NCBI GenBank assembly: GCA_041484195.1
Contig: JBGPHC010000008.1
Coordinates: 1-64,000, forward strand
Reading direction: 5' to 3'
DNA length: 64,000 nucleotides
Source: PSRI01 sp041484195
Lineage (GTDB): Bacteria > Bacteroidota > Bacteroidia > Chitinophagales > Chitinophagaceae
Made by a program: the position numbers and the translations under genes. Every line of letters begins with the position of its first letter. Position 1 is the stretch's first letter. This document shows, piece after piece, positions 36,842-45,273 of this stretch. The notes beneath the pieces are model-generated. The model was not told the DNA's origin. It saw only the letters and a program-made list of their open reading frames with translations, and did not search any database.

Positions 36842-38470
36842 ATGATTAAAGCCGCTGCCCTTTTGATGGCTATTTCCACTGTGGGTTCTTTCAGTTATGC
36901 CCAAACCACGCCATTCAGTTCCTCTGACCTTCCCATAGTCGTGATCAATACCAATGGTCAGTCGATCCCTGATGATCCTAAGATTACAGCCGATATGGGT
37001 GTGATATTCAACGGGACGGAGGTGCGGAATAATATTACCGATTCCTTCAATAATTACAATGGTAAGATCGGAATAGAAGTGAGGGGCCAATCATCGCAGA
37101 TGTTCCCCATGAAATCATATAGCCTTGAGTTACGCGATGCTTCCGGCAATTCCGTTGACTATTCAATTTTGGGAATGCCAAAAGAGAGTGATTGGGTAAT
37201 GTATGCGCCCTATACCGACAAGACCCTCATGCGCAATTTCCTGGCTTATACCATGGCGAGGGAAATGGGACAGTGGGCGGCGAGATGCCGCTTTGTTGAG
37301 GTGGTGCTCAATGGCGACTATGTGGGCGTATATGTGTTCATGGAAAAAATCAAGCGCAACGGTAATCGCGTAAATGTTACTAAGATGGGAGCGGGTGATA
37401 TTAGTGGAGATGCCTTGACGGGTGGATATATTTTCAGCCTTGACAAAGAAGCTACGGGCTGGTTCTCTTCTTATCCTCCCCCAAATGCACCATCTGCCTC
37501 TGAACAATTCGACTATGTTTTTCCCAAGCCTGAAAATATTGTCCAGGAACAGAAAACCTATATTAAGAGTTATGTGGACAGTTTTGAGAACGCCCTCGCA
37601 GGGCCGCAATACCAGGACCCGGCAAATGGCGTGCGCCGCTTTGCGGATATTCCTTCTTTCATCGATTTTTTCATAGTGAATGAGGTGAGCCGGAATGTGG
37701 ATGCCTATCGCCTCAGCAGTTTTTTTCATAAGGACCGCAATAGCAAGAATCCCAAAATAATCGCAGGCCCCGTATGGGACTATGATCTTGCCTTCCGGAA
37801 TGCCGATTACTGTTCCGGTAGCAGTATTGAAGGATGGGCCTATCGTTTCAATTACATTTGCCCCGGAGATTTTTGGCAGGTTCCATTCTGGTGGGACCGC
37901 CTGATGACTGATACGGCTTTTGAAGGATCGCTACGCTGCCGCTGGAAAGAGCTGAGACAATCTTCCCTGAGCGATACCCGCGTCAATCAGTTGATAGATT
38001 CCGTGAATGGCCTGGTAGCGGAAGCGCAGCAAAGACATTTTCAAAGATGGCCCATCCTGGGGCAATACGTTTGGCCCAATCCGGCGCCTATCCCTACCAG
38101 TTATGCCGGCGAAATCAGCCAGTTGAAATCCTGGGTCTCGGCACGATTGAAATGGATCGACGACAATGTTCCCAATATGGGGCCTTGCCGTGACTGGCCG
38201 CAGAATCAAAGCGGAACCATGATTGTGAAGATCTATCCCAATCCGGTATCAGGCAGGGGGGCCATCTCCCTGGATTCAAAGAATGACCAGGTCATTGAGA
38301 TCCAGGTTACGGATGCCGTAGGAAGGATCATGACCATTTACCAGGCCGATGCAAGGGGAGGAAGCAATACTTATGAACTGGATATGAAGGGATGGGGCCC
38401 AGGAATTTATTTCTTCAGGTTTATGGGAGCCAACGGGGAAACGGTTTTGCAAAAAGTGATAAAACTTTGA
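36842..38470 (+). CDS. CotH-kinase family protein with T9SS sorting domain
   Basis: A 542-residue exported protein. After the signal peptide (to about residue 20, SYA), the CotH protein-kinase-like domain covers about 75-380 (RGQSSQMFPMKSY, DWVMYAPYTDKTLMRN, GPVWDYDLAF with its metal-binding Asp). The last 80 residues are a type A type IX secretion sorting domain (IYPNPV, GIYFFRF, KVIKL end). CotH-like kinases phosphorylate spore-coat proteins in Bacillus; here the target is unknown, and the protein should be on the cell surface. Confidence 0.88.
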   Translation: MIKAAALLMAISTVGSFSYAQTTPFSSSDLPIVVINTNGQSIPDDPKITADMGVIFNGTEVRNNITDSFNNYNGKIGIEVRGQSSQMFPMKSYSLELRDASGNSVDYSILGMPKESDWVMYAPYTDKTLMRNFLAYTMAREMGQWAARCRFVEVVLNGDYVGVYVFMEKIKRNGNRVNVTKMGAGDISGDALTGGYIFSLDKEATGWFSSYPPPNAPSASEQFDYVFPKPENIVQEQKTYIKSYVDSFENALAGPQYQDPANGVRRFADIPSFIDFFIVNEVSRNVDAYRLSSFFHKDRNSKNPKIIAGPVWDYDLAFRNADYCSGSSIEGWAYRFNYICPGDFWQVPFWWDRLMTDTAFEGSLRCRWKELRQSSLSDTRVNQLIDSVNGLVAEAQQRHFQRWPILGQYVWPNPAPIPTSYAGEISQLKSWVSARLKWIDDNVPNMGPCRDWPQNQSGTMIVKIYPNPVSGRGAISLDSKNDQVIEIQVTDAVGRIMTIYQADARGGSNTYELDMKGWGPGIYFFRFMGANGETVLQKVIKL

Positions 38471-38595
38471 CCTATGCCAGACAAGGAATGCGAGCCCAGT
38501 AGGGATTATTTTTCGGAAGATCTCCGAGGTAAATGCTGGCAGGCATACCTCGCTATAGCCTTGTTTCCAAAGGTTTTCTCCACAGATTAGTCCAT

Positions 38596-38603
38596 TATCT
38601 TTG
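38596..38603 (+). promoter_or_regulatory. TAnnTTTG promoter element for the TrmH-type gene
   Basis: The + strand reads TATCTTTG, ending only five bases before the ATG at 38608. Transcription from it would be leaderless or begin just before the ATG at 38623, which helps choose the start. Confidence 0.55.
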
Positions 38604-38607
38604 CAGA

Positions 38608-39255
38608 ATGCGAAAACTGGCAATGGAAGAACTGAACCGCAAAACGGTGGATGAATTCCGCAGCTCCCAAAAGATTCCCATTGTGGTGGTATTGGATAAT
38701 GTGCGCAGCATGCATAATGTAGGCAGCATATTTCGAACGGCCGATGCTTTTTTATTGGAAGCCATATATCTCTGTGGCTACACGCCCAGACCTCCCCACC
38801 GTGATATACATAAGACCGCGCTGGGGGCCACGGATTCGGTGGAATGGAAATATTTCCCCAATACCAGGGAAGCGGTATCGCAACTTAAGGACTCAGGTTA
38901 CAATATCTGGGCTTCGGAACAGGCATCCGGGAGTATTGCACTCGACAGGGTTGCTTTGGGTGAAATGGCTGAAATTAAATCCAAGGATTTTATCGGCAGT
39001 GAAATTGAAATCCGGGATAATGCCATTAGTTTGGAAAAACCTATGAATGGCTCCAATGGAATGATCGGTTTGGGAAAGAAACTTGCCATCATATTCGGAA
39101 ACGAAGTGGAGGGAGTGGATGAGGAAGTTCTGAAATTATGCGATGGATGTCTTGAGATACCACAGTTAGGAGTCAAACATTCCCTGAATATTTCCGTGGC
39201 CGCCGGTATCGTGCTCTGGCATTTGTTTCACCAATTTACAATACGGAATATTTGA
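38608..39255 (+). CDS. TrmH/SpoU-family RNA 2'-O-methyltransferase
   Basis: A 215-residue SPOUT-class methyltransferase. The knot motifs are visible: VVVLDNVRSMHNVGSIFRTADAF (motif 1 with the catalytic Asn/Arg), IFGNEVEGVD (motif 2) and CLEIPQLGVKHSLNISVAAGI (motif 3). It modifies rRNA or tRNA ribose. The open frame starts earlier at 38533, but a TATCTTTG promoter at 38596 rules that out; 38608 or the in-frame ATG at 38623 are the candidates. It is followed 36 bases later by a UbiA gene on the same strand. Confidence 0.9.
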   Translation: MRKLAMEELNRKTVDEFRSSQKIPIVVVLDNVRSMHNVGSIFRTADAFLLEAIYLCGYTPRPPHRDIHKTALGATDSVEWKYFPNTREAVSQLKDSGYNIWASEQASGSIALDRVALGEMAEIKSKDFIGSEIEIRDNAISLEKPMNGSNGMIGLGKKLAIIFGNEVEGVDEEVLKLCDGCLEIPQLGVKHSLNISVAAGIVLWHLFHQFTIRNI

Positions 39256-39291
39256 ATCAAATTAATCACAAAGGAATAGCAATACCCATAC

Positions 39292-40173
39292 ATGATCAGT
39301 TCCGTAAGAAATTATCTAAGCCTGGTAAAATTTTCCCATACCATTTTCGCTATGCCATTTGCCATGATCGGGTTTTCTTTAGGACTCATTTCAATTGACT
39401 TGCGGAAAAATTCATATGAAATTGCTTCCCGATTTTTATTGGTGGTGCTGTGCATGGTGTTGGCTCGTAGTGCCGCTATGTCTTTTAATCGATACCTGGA
39501 CAGGGGCTTCGACGCGAAGAACCCACGTACCGCCATCAGGGAAATTCCAGCCGGGATTGTTTCTGCCAACAGTGCCCTATGGTTTAGCATCGCCTGTAGC
39601 ATCCTGTTCATCGTTTGCACCTGGTTCATCAATAGGATCTGTTTCTATTTATCGCCGGTAGCCTTATTCGTTATACTCTTTTACAGCTACACCAAAAGAT
39701 TTACGGTGCTATGTCATTTGGTTCTTGGACTAGGACTAAGCCTGGCGCCAATCGGAGCCTATCTGGCCGTGACCGGAAAATTTGATCTGCTTCCGGTTTT
39801 GTTTTCGTTTACCGTGCTGTTTTGGGTGAGTGGATTTGACATCATATACGCGCTGCAGGATGAAGAATTCGATCAGTCGCAAAACCTCTATTCAATTCCG
39901 GCCGCACTGGGCAGGTCCAGGGCCTTGAGAATCTCTGAAATCCTGCATCTCTGTGCTGCCCTGGCTGTGATTGCTGCAGGAGTCTATGGTGGTTTCCATA
40001 TTTGGTATTGGATTGGGGTGCTCATTTTTACGGGCATGCTCATCTACCAGCATTCCGTTGTGAAGCCCCATGACCTGCGCCGTGTCAACCTCGCATTCAT
40101 GACAGCAAATGGCATCGCCAGTGTGGTCTTTTCTATATTCGTCATGCTGGACCTGTTTATTTACAGAAGATGA
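39292..40173 (+). CDS. UbiA-family prenyltransferase (menaquinone pathway, MqnP-like)
   Basis: A 293-residue membrane protein with eight or nine helices and the two Asp-rich motifs of the family (NRYLDRGFDAKNPRT and DIIYALQDEEFDQ). The family attaches prenyl chains to aromatic rings. Bacteroidota use menaquinone, so a role as the futalosine-pathway transferase MqnP, often annotated as 4-hydroxybenzoate polyprenyltransferase, is likely, but MenA-type is not excluded. It is the second gene of a plus-strand series: TrmH-type, UbiA, ruvX, def. Confidence 0.82.
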   Translation: MISSVRNYLSLVKFSHTIFAMPFAMIGFSLGLISIDLRKNSYEIASRFLLVVLCMVLARSAAMSFNRYLDRGFDAKNPRTAIREIPAGIVSANSALWFSIACSILFIVCTWFINRICFYLSPVALFVILFYSYTKRFTVLCHLVLGLGLSLAPIGAYLAVTGKFDLLPVLFSFTVLFWVSGFDIIYALQDEEFDQSQNLYSIPAALGRSRALRISEILHLCAALAVIAAGVYGGFHIWYWIGVLIFTGMLIYQHSVVKPHDLRRVNLAFMTANGIASVVFSIFVMLDLFIYRR

Positions 40174-40241
40174 ATGATTGCATTGGTGTATATATTTACA
40201 AGCACTGATCTGCCATCGGGCGGATCATAAAAAATCTATCA

Positions 40242-40658
40242 TTGCCCCGAATACTCTCCTTAGACTACGGCCTCAAGCGCACCGGAATTGCGGTTACAGA
40301 TCCGTTGCAGATCATAGCGACGGGCCTGACAACGATAGAAACGCCCCAACTCATTTCCTTCCTCAAGAATTATGTACGGAAAGAGGATGTGGAATTGTTT
40401 ATCATCGGGGAACCGAGGAATCTTGATGATTCGGATACCCATGCAACGGAACCCGTCAGGAAAATCTGCGAAAAGTTGAGAAAGGAATTCCCCAACATTC
40501 CACTCAAAACAGTTGATGAGAGATATAGTTCCAAAGCGGCTTCCAGGGCCATGATTGAAATGGGAATGAAAAAGAAAGACCGTCGAAAAAAAGCCCTGAT
40601 TGATGAAATCGCCGCTACCATACTGCTCCAGGAATATTTGTTGGGAACCAGGGAATAG
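40242..40658 (+). CDS. ruvX: Holliday-junction resolvase-like RuvX (YqgF)
   Basis: A 138-residue RNase H-fold protein with the N-terminal LDYGLKRTGIAVTDP motif and the conserved DERYSS and DEIAATILLQ ends. It acts in pre-16S rRNA maturation and has been proposed as a junction resolvase. It begins with a TTG codon (40242), because no ATG lies in frame before the conserved N-terminus. The length is typical. Confidence 0.9.
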   Translation: MPRILSLDYGLKRTGIAVTDPLQIIATGLTTIETPQLISFLKNYVRKEDVELFIIGEPRNLDDSDTHATEPVRKICEKLRKEFPNIPLKTVDERYSSKAASRAMIEMGMKKKDRRKKALIDEIAATILLQEYLLGTRE

Positions 40659-40789
40659 GATGGACTTGTCCCTGAAACCAGATTGCTGACTGATGGTAAT
40701 TTAATGATTATCAATCGATTAGGTTAATCATTTTTTTTAAAATATTTTCGCGCTTAGATTCATTTTATCAAAGCCCAATTTTTATTCAG

Positions 40790-41368
40790 ATGATCCTTCC
40801 AATCATTGCATATGGAGCCCCTATTTTGAGAACGGTTTGCAAGGATATTATGCCGGAATATCCACAGTTGGACAAGCTGCTGGAAGATATGTGGGAGACC
40901 ATGTATGCTTCAAACGGAGTAGGACTGGCTGCGCCCCAGGTTAATCGTGACATACGCTTATTCATAGTTGACAGCAGGCAGATTTTCGCGAATCTCGACG
41001 AAGATGAAAAGGGAAAATATCCGGACGAACCTGGCACCAAGCAGGTCTTCATTAATGCGCATATAAAAGAGGTGAATGGTCAAGATTGGTCATACAATGA
41101 AGGTTGTCTGAGCATTCCCAAAATCAGGGAAGATATCAACCGCAAGGAGGAAGTGACCCTGGAATACGATGACGAAAATTTTGAACACCATGTGGGGTCC
41201 TTCAATGGAATCACGGCCCGCATCATACTCCACGAATATGATCATATTGAAGGCAAATTGTTCATTGATTATATGAAGCCCCTTAAAAGAAAACTGCTCC
41301 GCGGCAAGCTGGAAGATATTTCAAAAGGTAAGGTCAGCGTTGATTACAAAATGGCTTTTTCCAAATGA
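40790..41368 (+). CDS. def: peptide deformylase
   Basis: A 192-residue metalloenzyme that removes the formyl group from nascent proteins. All three motifs are intact: GVGLAAPQ (43-50), EGCLSIP (104-110, metal ligand Cys106) and HEYDH (148-152, metal ligands His148 and His152, catalytic Glu149). The length is typical of type I enzymes of Bacteroidota. It follows ruvX after 131 bases and precedes an exported protein gene after 61 bases. Confidence 0.96.
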   Translation: MILPIIAYGAPILRTVCKDIMPEYPQLDKLLEDMWETMYASNGVGLAAPQVNRDIRLFIVDSRQIFANLDEDEKGKYPDEPGTKQVFINAHIKEVNGQDWSYNEGCLSIPKIREDINRKEEVTLEYDDENFEHHVGSFNGITARIILHEYDHIEGKLFIDYMKPLKRKLLRGKLEDISKGKVSVDYKMAFSK

Positions 41369-41429
41369 ACAAATAGACTATTCCCTTAACTGATCCGGCG
41401 CCGATTGCATCCGGATACAATCAGGGCCC

Positions 41430-42395
41430 ATGATCAGGAAATCATTCTCAGGAACCAGTTTGCCAATCTTATTACTGATACAGTTCCTGCTTTCCCATCA
41501 AATCTCGCGGGCACAACGAAAAGACTCGGTGATCGTGGACAAGAAGGTGATCACACTGTCGGAGGTCGTTGTCAATAGTCGCATCAATGTTCCATATTTC
41601 ATTGAAAGGGTAAAGAACGACAGTAGTTTTTATAAGGCTTTCAAGAACTTGCGTGTTTTGCGGTTTACCTCCCTCAATGATATTGAAATTCTGGATAAGA
41701 AAGACCAGGTCAGGGCATCCCTGCAAAGCAGAACCAGGCAGGAAGTCTGGGATAGTTGCCGCCATACTAATATTCTCAGTGAAGAAGTGAAAGGGGACAT
41801 ATATGATGACCGGGGCCAGTTCAATTATTATACAGCCGCGCTCTACGCGAGCCTCTTCTTCGCGTATGACACCATTTGTGGAGAGAACAATATTGTAAAA
41901 GGAGCAGAACTCGAAATCAAAGGCAAGTCCGGAATGGCCAAACACAGGGAACAATTGAAAATACTATTCTTCAATCCCGGGAAAGCCATACCAGGCCTGC
42001 CTTTTATAGGCAATAAACTGGCCATCTTTGACGCGGACATGGCGGAGCTCTATGACTATGATATTGATGAAGAACAAAAAGCCGGAGAGCCATGCTATAT
42101 TTTCAAAGTCAAAGCAAAATCTGATTTGGATGCAGGTCAGAAAAACAGAATTGTGATCGATGAGATGGTGACATGGTTCAATGAAAAAACATTTGAAGTG
42201 GTCGCCAGGAATTATTCCATGAGTTACCACGCCATGTTTTACGATTTTGATGTTCAGATGGAAGTGGAGATGGGTCGTTTTGAAGAATTCCAGGTTCCTC
42301 ATTTGATTCGCTACAACGGCAATTGGAAGGTGATCTTTAAGAAAAGGGAGCGTGCCGTTTTTACGGCAACTGTTTTTGATTTCGCGATTCCCTGA
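41430..42395 (+). CDS. exported protein of unknown function
   Basis: A 321-residue protein with a signal peptide (cleavage near SRAQ, residue 29) and a charged, aromatic-rich mature part. It has a short segment (ITLSEVVV) resembling the plug/carboxypeptidase-like regions of outer-membrane receptors, but no receptor barrel. The large soluble remainder suggests a periplasmic or outer-membrane-attached protein. No family recognised. It is convergent with the pseudouridine synthase gene (seven bases apart). Confidence 0.6.
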   Translation: MIRKSFSGTSLPILLLIQFLLSHQISRAQRKDSVIVDKKVITLSEVVVNSRINVPYFIERVKNDSSFYKAFKNLRVLRFTSLNDIEILDKKDQVRASLQSRTRQEVWDSCRHTNILSEEVKGDIYDDRGQFNYYTAALYASLFFAYDTICGENNIVKGAELEIKGKSGMAKHREQLKILFFNPGKAIPGLPFIGNKLAIFDADMAELYDYDIDEEQKAGEPCYIFKVKAKSDLDAGQKNRIVIDEMVTWFNEKTFEVVARNYSMSYHAMFYDFDVQMEVEMGRFEEFQVPHLIRYNGNWKVIFKKRERAVFTATVFDFAIP

Positions 42396-42402
42396 TTCTT
42401 AA

Positions 42403-43473
42403 TCAGGAAGCATGGGAAAGATTTTTGTTTTGTGTATAATTTCTCCATTTCTCAATTACAGCCAATATATCCTCGGGCAATTCACTGTCAAAAAGCATTT
42501 CCTGCTTCGTAATGGGATGAATGAAGCCAAGTGTTTTCGCGTGCAGCGCATGCCGGGGGCAAATGGCAAAGCAATTGTCAACAAACTGTCTGTATTTACT
42601 GAACACGGTTCCTTTAACGATCCTGTCGCCTCCATAGGTTTCATCGTTAAAAAGAGGATGGCCTATATGTTGCATGTGCACCCTGATCTGGTGGGTTCTT
42701 CCCGTTTCGAGCCGGCATTCTATCAGTGTAACATAGCCGAAGCGTTCCAATACCCTGAAGTGAGTGGTGGCTTCCTTGCCGTGATCTCCTTCGGGATAAC
42801 TGTCCATTATTTTCCGGAATCGCTGGTGCCTGCCTACATGCGCGGTTACCGTGCCTTCGTCCTCTTCAAAATCTCCCCACACCAAAGCAATATATTTTCG
42901 CTGGACGGTGTGTTCAAAAAACTGGTTGGCCAGATCAAGGGAAGCTTTTTCTGTCTTTGCCAGTACCAGCAGTCCGCTTGTATTCTTGTCGATCCTATGC
43001 ACTAATCCAAAGCGGGGCAGCTCTGATTCAGAGAGGCCGGGATTCTTTTCCTTCAAATAATAAGCGACCCCATTCACCAGGGTGCCGCGGTAATTGCCAC
43101 AACCCGGATGCACTACCATTCCGGCAGGTTTATTGATCACCATGATGTCATCATCCTCATAAACAATGTTCAGGGGCATTTTTTCAGGAACGATTTCCAG
43201 GGATTCCGGAGATTTGTCAGAGTAGATGATAATATGATCGCCCGGCTTGATCCTGTAATTTGATTTAATGGCATTCTTGTTCACCAGGACCAGCCCTTTT
43301 TGAATGGCTTGTTGTATTTTGTTCCGTGTGGCACCTTCAACGCGATTCATCAGGAATTTATCAATGCGCATGGGTTCCTGTCCTTTGTCGATTTCAAAAG
43401 ACAGTCTTTCGAAGTAGGTTTCAGATCCATCCCCATTTTCCAATTCATTTTCCAACTCCGGTTCCTGCTGCAT
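42403..43473 (-). CDS. rluD: RluD/RluA-family 23S rRNA pseudouridine synthase
   Basis: A 356-residue enzyme with an N-terminal S4 RNA-binding domain (about residues 35-95) and the RluA catalytic domain with the HRIDKNTSGLL motif (catalytic Asp). It isomerises uridines in helix 69 of 23S rRNA; the exact target follows from the family, not from this sequence. The start is the ATG at 43473, directly downstream of a TATATTTG promoter; an earlier frame start at 43527 is excluded by that element. Confidence 0.88.
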   Translation of the reverse strand: MQQEPELENELENGDGSETYFERLSFEIDKGQEPMRIDKFLMNRVEGATRNKIQQAIQKGLVLVNKNAIKSNYRIKPGDHIIIYSDKSPESLEIVPEKMPLNIVYEDDDIMVINKPAGMVVHPGCGNYRGTLVNGVAYYLKEKNPGLSESELPRFGLVHRIDKNTSGLLVLAKTEKASLDLANQFFEHTVQRKYIALVWGDFEEDEGTVTAHVGRHQRFRKIMDSYPEGDHGKEATTHFRVLERFGYVTLIECRLETGRTHQIRVHMQHIGHPLFNDETYGGDRIVKGTVFSKYRQFVDNCFAICPRHALHAKTLGFIHPITKQEMLFDSELPEDILAVIEKWRNYTQNKNLSHAS

Positions 43474-43491
43474 GGCATTCCTGTTTTTTTG

Positions 43492-43499
43492 CAAATATA
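43492..43499 (-). promoter_or_regulatory. TAnnTTTG promoter element for rluD
   Basis: The minus strand reads TATATTTG, 18 bases upstream of the rluD ATG. It is arranged back-to-back with the lipB promoter at 43601. Confidence 0.55.
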
Positions 43500-43600
43500 A
43501 ACCTCTGGAATTTAAGAACCACCTCATTCAGCGGCGCTTGGTTTGCCTGTTACTTCGGACGCTTTCATTCTCCTGCCAATCCCAGATCGGCCAAAATCTC

Positions 43601-43608
43601 TAACTTTG
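43601..43608 (+). promoter_or_regulatory. TAnnTTTG promoter element for lipB
   Basis: The + strand reads TAACTTTG, six bases upstream of the lipB ATG at 43615. It lies inside the longer open frame and so fixes the start. Confidence 0.55.
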
Positions 43609-43614
43609 CGGGAT

Positions 43615-44412
43615 ATGCAAAGCGTCATATTCAGGGATTTGGGCCAGATGGACTACAAATCTGCCTGGGATTACCAGGAGGAATTATTGAGGCAAAACCT
43701 TTTCATAAAATCGCAAATCAGGCAGCAGCAGGAAGAAATAGGGATCGCTGAGATCGGCGGCCTGCATGAAGCATCTCATATACATGTTAAACCTGATCCA
43801 CTTTCTTCCTCAGTGGGCATGAATCATTCCCCTCTATCCACCAGCCACTACCTGTTATTTGTCGAGCATCCCCCCGTCTACACATTGGGGAAAAGTGGCC
43901 ATATAGCAAATATCCTGTTGGGAGCCCAGGATCTCGAAAAAAGGGGAATCGCCTTCTTCAATACCAATCGGGGTGGGGATATCACCTATCATGGACCGGG
44001 CCAGATTGTAGGATATCCCATACTGGACCTTGAAAAATATTTTACAGATATTGGTAAATACCTGCGCAGCCTGGAAGAGGTGATCATAATTACACTGAAT
44101 TATTATGGCATAAAAGGAGAGCGCTCACCGGGCGAAACAGGCGTTTGGATCGATCCATCCCTGAAAGGAAGGGAGCGAAAAATCTGTGCCATGGGTGTCC
44201 GTTGCAGCCGTTGGGTTACCATGCATGGCTTTGCCTTGAATGTAAATACCGAGTTGGATTATTTCAACCATATCATTCCCTGTGGTATCCAGGACAAGCA
44301 GGTAACATCCATTGAAAAAGAAACGGGCATTCGTGCAGACCTGGAAGAAGTTAAATCCGTCCTTAAGCAAAGTTTTGAAAAAGTGTTTGATGCGGAATTG
44401 ATCAGCGGCTAG
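43615..44412 (+). CDS. lipB: lipoyl(octanoyl) transferase LipB, with an N-terminal insertion
   Basis: A 265-residue transferase that moves octanoyl groups from acyl carrier protein to lipoate-dependent enzymes. The RGGDITYHGPGQ motif, the Lys in KICAMGVR and the catalytic Cys in PCGIQDK are present. Between the N-terminal helix (QEELLRQN) and the VEHPPVYTLGKSG strand there are some 30 extra residues (about 42-75) absent from typical LipB. The ATG at 43615 is chosen because a promoter precedes it; the open frame begins at 43543. Its end overlaps the convergent neighbour by 11 bases. Confidence 0.9.
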   Translation: MQSVIFRDLGQMDYKSAWDYQEELLRQNLFIKSQIRQQQEEIGIAEIGGLHEASHIHVKPDPLSSSVGMNHSPLSTSHYLLFVEHPPVYTLGKSGHIANILLGAQDLEKRGIAFFNTNRGGDITYHGPGQIVGYPILDLEKYFTDIGKYLRSLEEVIIITLNYYGIKGERSPGETGVWIDPSLKGRERKICAMGVRCSRWVTMHGFALNVNTELDYFNHIIPCGIQDKQVTSIEKETGIRADLEEVKSVLKQSFEKVFDAELISG

Positions 44413-45208
44413 CCGGATCCTTTGGGATAAAGAATTTATGTTTTTCTTTAAGGATCCCATTTTCAAAAACCTCGAATCGAAACCAGCCTGAATGCATGAA
44501 ATTCACTTTGTCGAGGATCATGATGCTCTCCTTGATCTTATCCATTTTGAATAGGGGAGTCCCATCTTCTTCATAAAATTTTATAGTGTAGGATTTTCGT
44601 TTTGAATCCGGAATGGCAATAGTAATATTTCCATCGGGATTGGTATAGACAAGACTGCTGGGGACAAATTCTTCTTTCGGCGGAACGGCCTTCATTGTGT
44701 CCGGCTTGAGGGCATCACTCCTTTTCCTGGAATTGTTGTTGGTAGTGGCAAGATCAAATTTCCTGGTGACTTCTGTCTCGGGCGGTGGTGGCGCTGCTAC
44801 TTCATCTTTAGGTGCGGGGATTTTGAATTCTTTTCGTTCCTGCACAACGGGCTTTTCAATACTTGAGTCAACCAGTGGTTTCCTGGCCCTGCTGAAAAGG
44901 TATTTCCCATTATCCAACAATATATACAGTTTATAGTACGACTGCAGGTCCGGGGCCTTGGTATCCAGGAATCCATTGGTGATGGAGGTAGGATCGGGAA
45001 CTGTTAAGATGGTCTTATAGCCTTTGAGACTATCAGTTGACCTTTGAATACTGATTTGTTTGATGATCGGGTATGCATTGACCCAACTGAGGATGATCTT
45101 TCCGAAACGATTCTTAACGGTAAATTCGGGGAGTGTGTCCTGCGCCGCGAGACCGGGGCCCATGAAGGCCAGACTTGCAAAGAAAGCTACACACACAATG
45201 CTTTTCAT
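44402..45208 (-). CDS. exported protein of unknown function with proline-rich linker
   Basis: A 268-residue protein with a signal peptide (to about residue 22, GLAAQ). The first part (about 25-115) looks like a fibronectin-III-like domain (SWVNAYP, IQRSTDS). It is followed by a Lys/Pro-rich linker with a PPPPE run (about 130-165) and a C-terminal beta-rich domain. No catalytic motif. Probably periplasmic or envelope-bound. It has a perfect TATCTTTG promoter upstream and overlaps lipB by 11 bases at its 3' end. Confidence 0.6.
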   Translation of the reverse strand: MKSIVCVAFFASLAFMGPGLAAQDTLPEFTVKNRFGKIILSWVNAYPIIKQISIQRSTDSLKGYKTILTVPDPTSITNGFLDTKAPDLQSYYKLYILLDNGKYLFSRARKPLVDSSIEKPVVQERKEFKIPAPKDEVAAPPPPETEVTRKFDLATTNNNSRKRSDALKPDTMKAVPPKEEFVPSSLVYTNPDGNITIAIPDSKRKSYTIKFYEEDGTPLFKMDKIKESIMILDKVNFMHSGWFRFEVFENGILKEKHKFFIPKDPASR

Positions 45209-45253
45209 ATTGTACTAACGAATCCTTTTGTTTGTTATTTCGGCTTTGTTCCA

Positions 45254-45261
45254 CAAAGATA
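45254..45261 (-). promoter_or_regulatory. TAnnTTTG promoter element for the 44402-45208 gene
   Basis: The minus strand reads TATCTTTG, 46 bases upstream of the start codon. Confidence 0.5.
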
Positions 45262-45273
45262 GGGCTAGGATTA

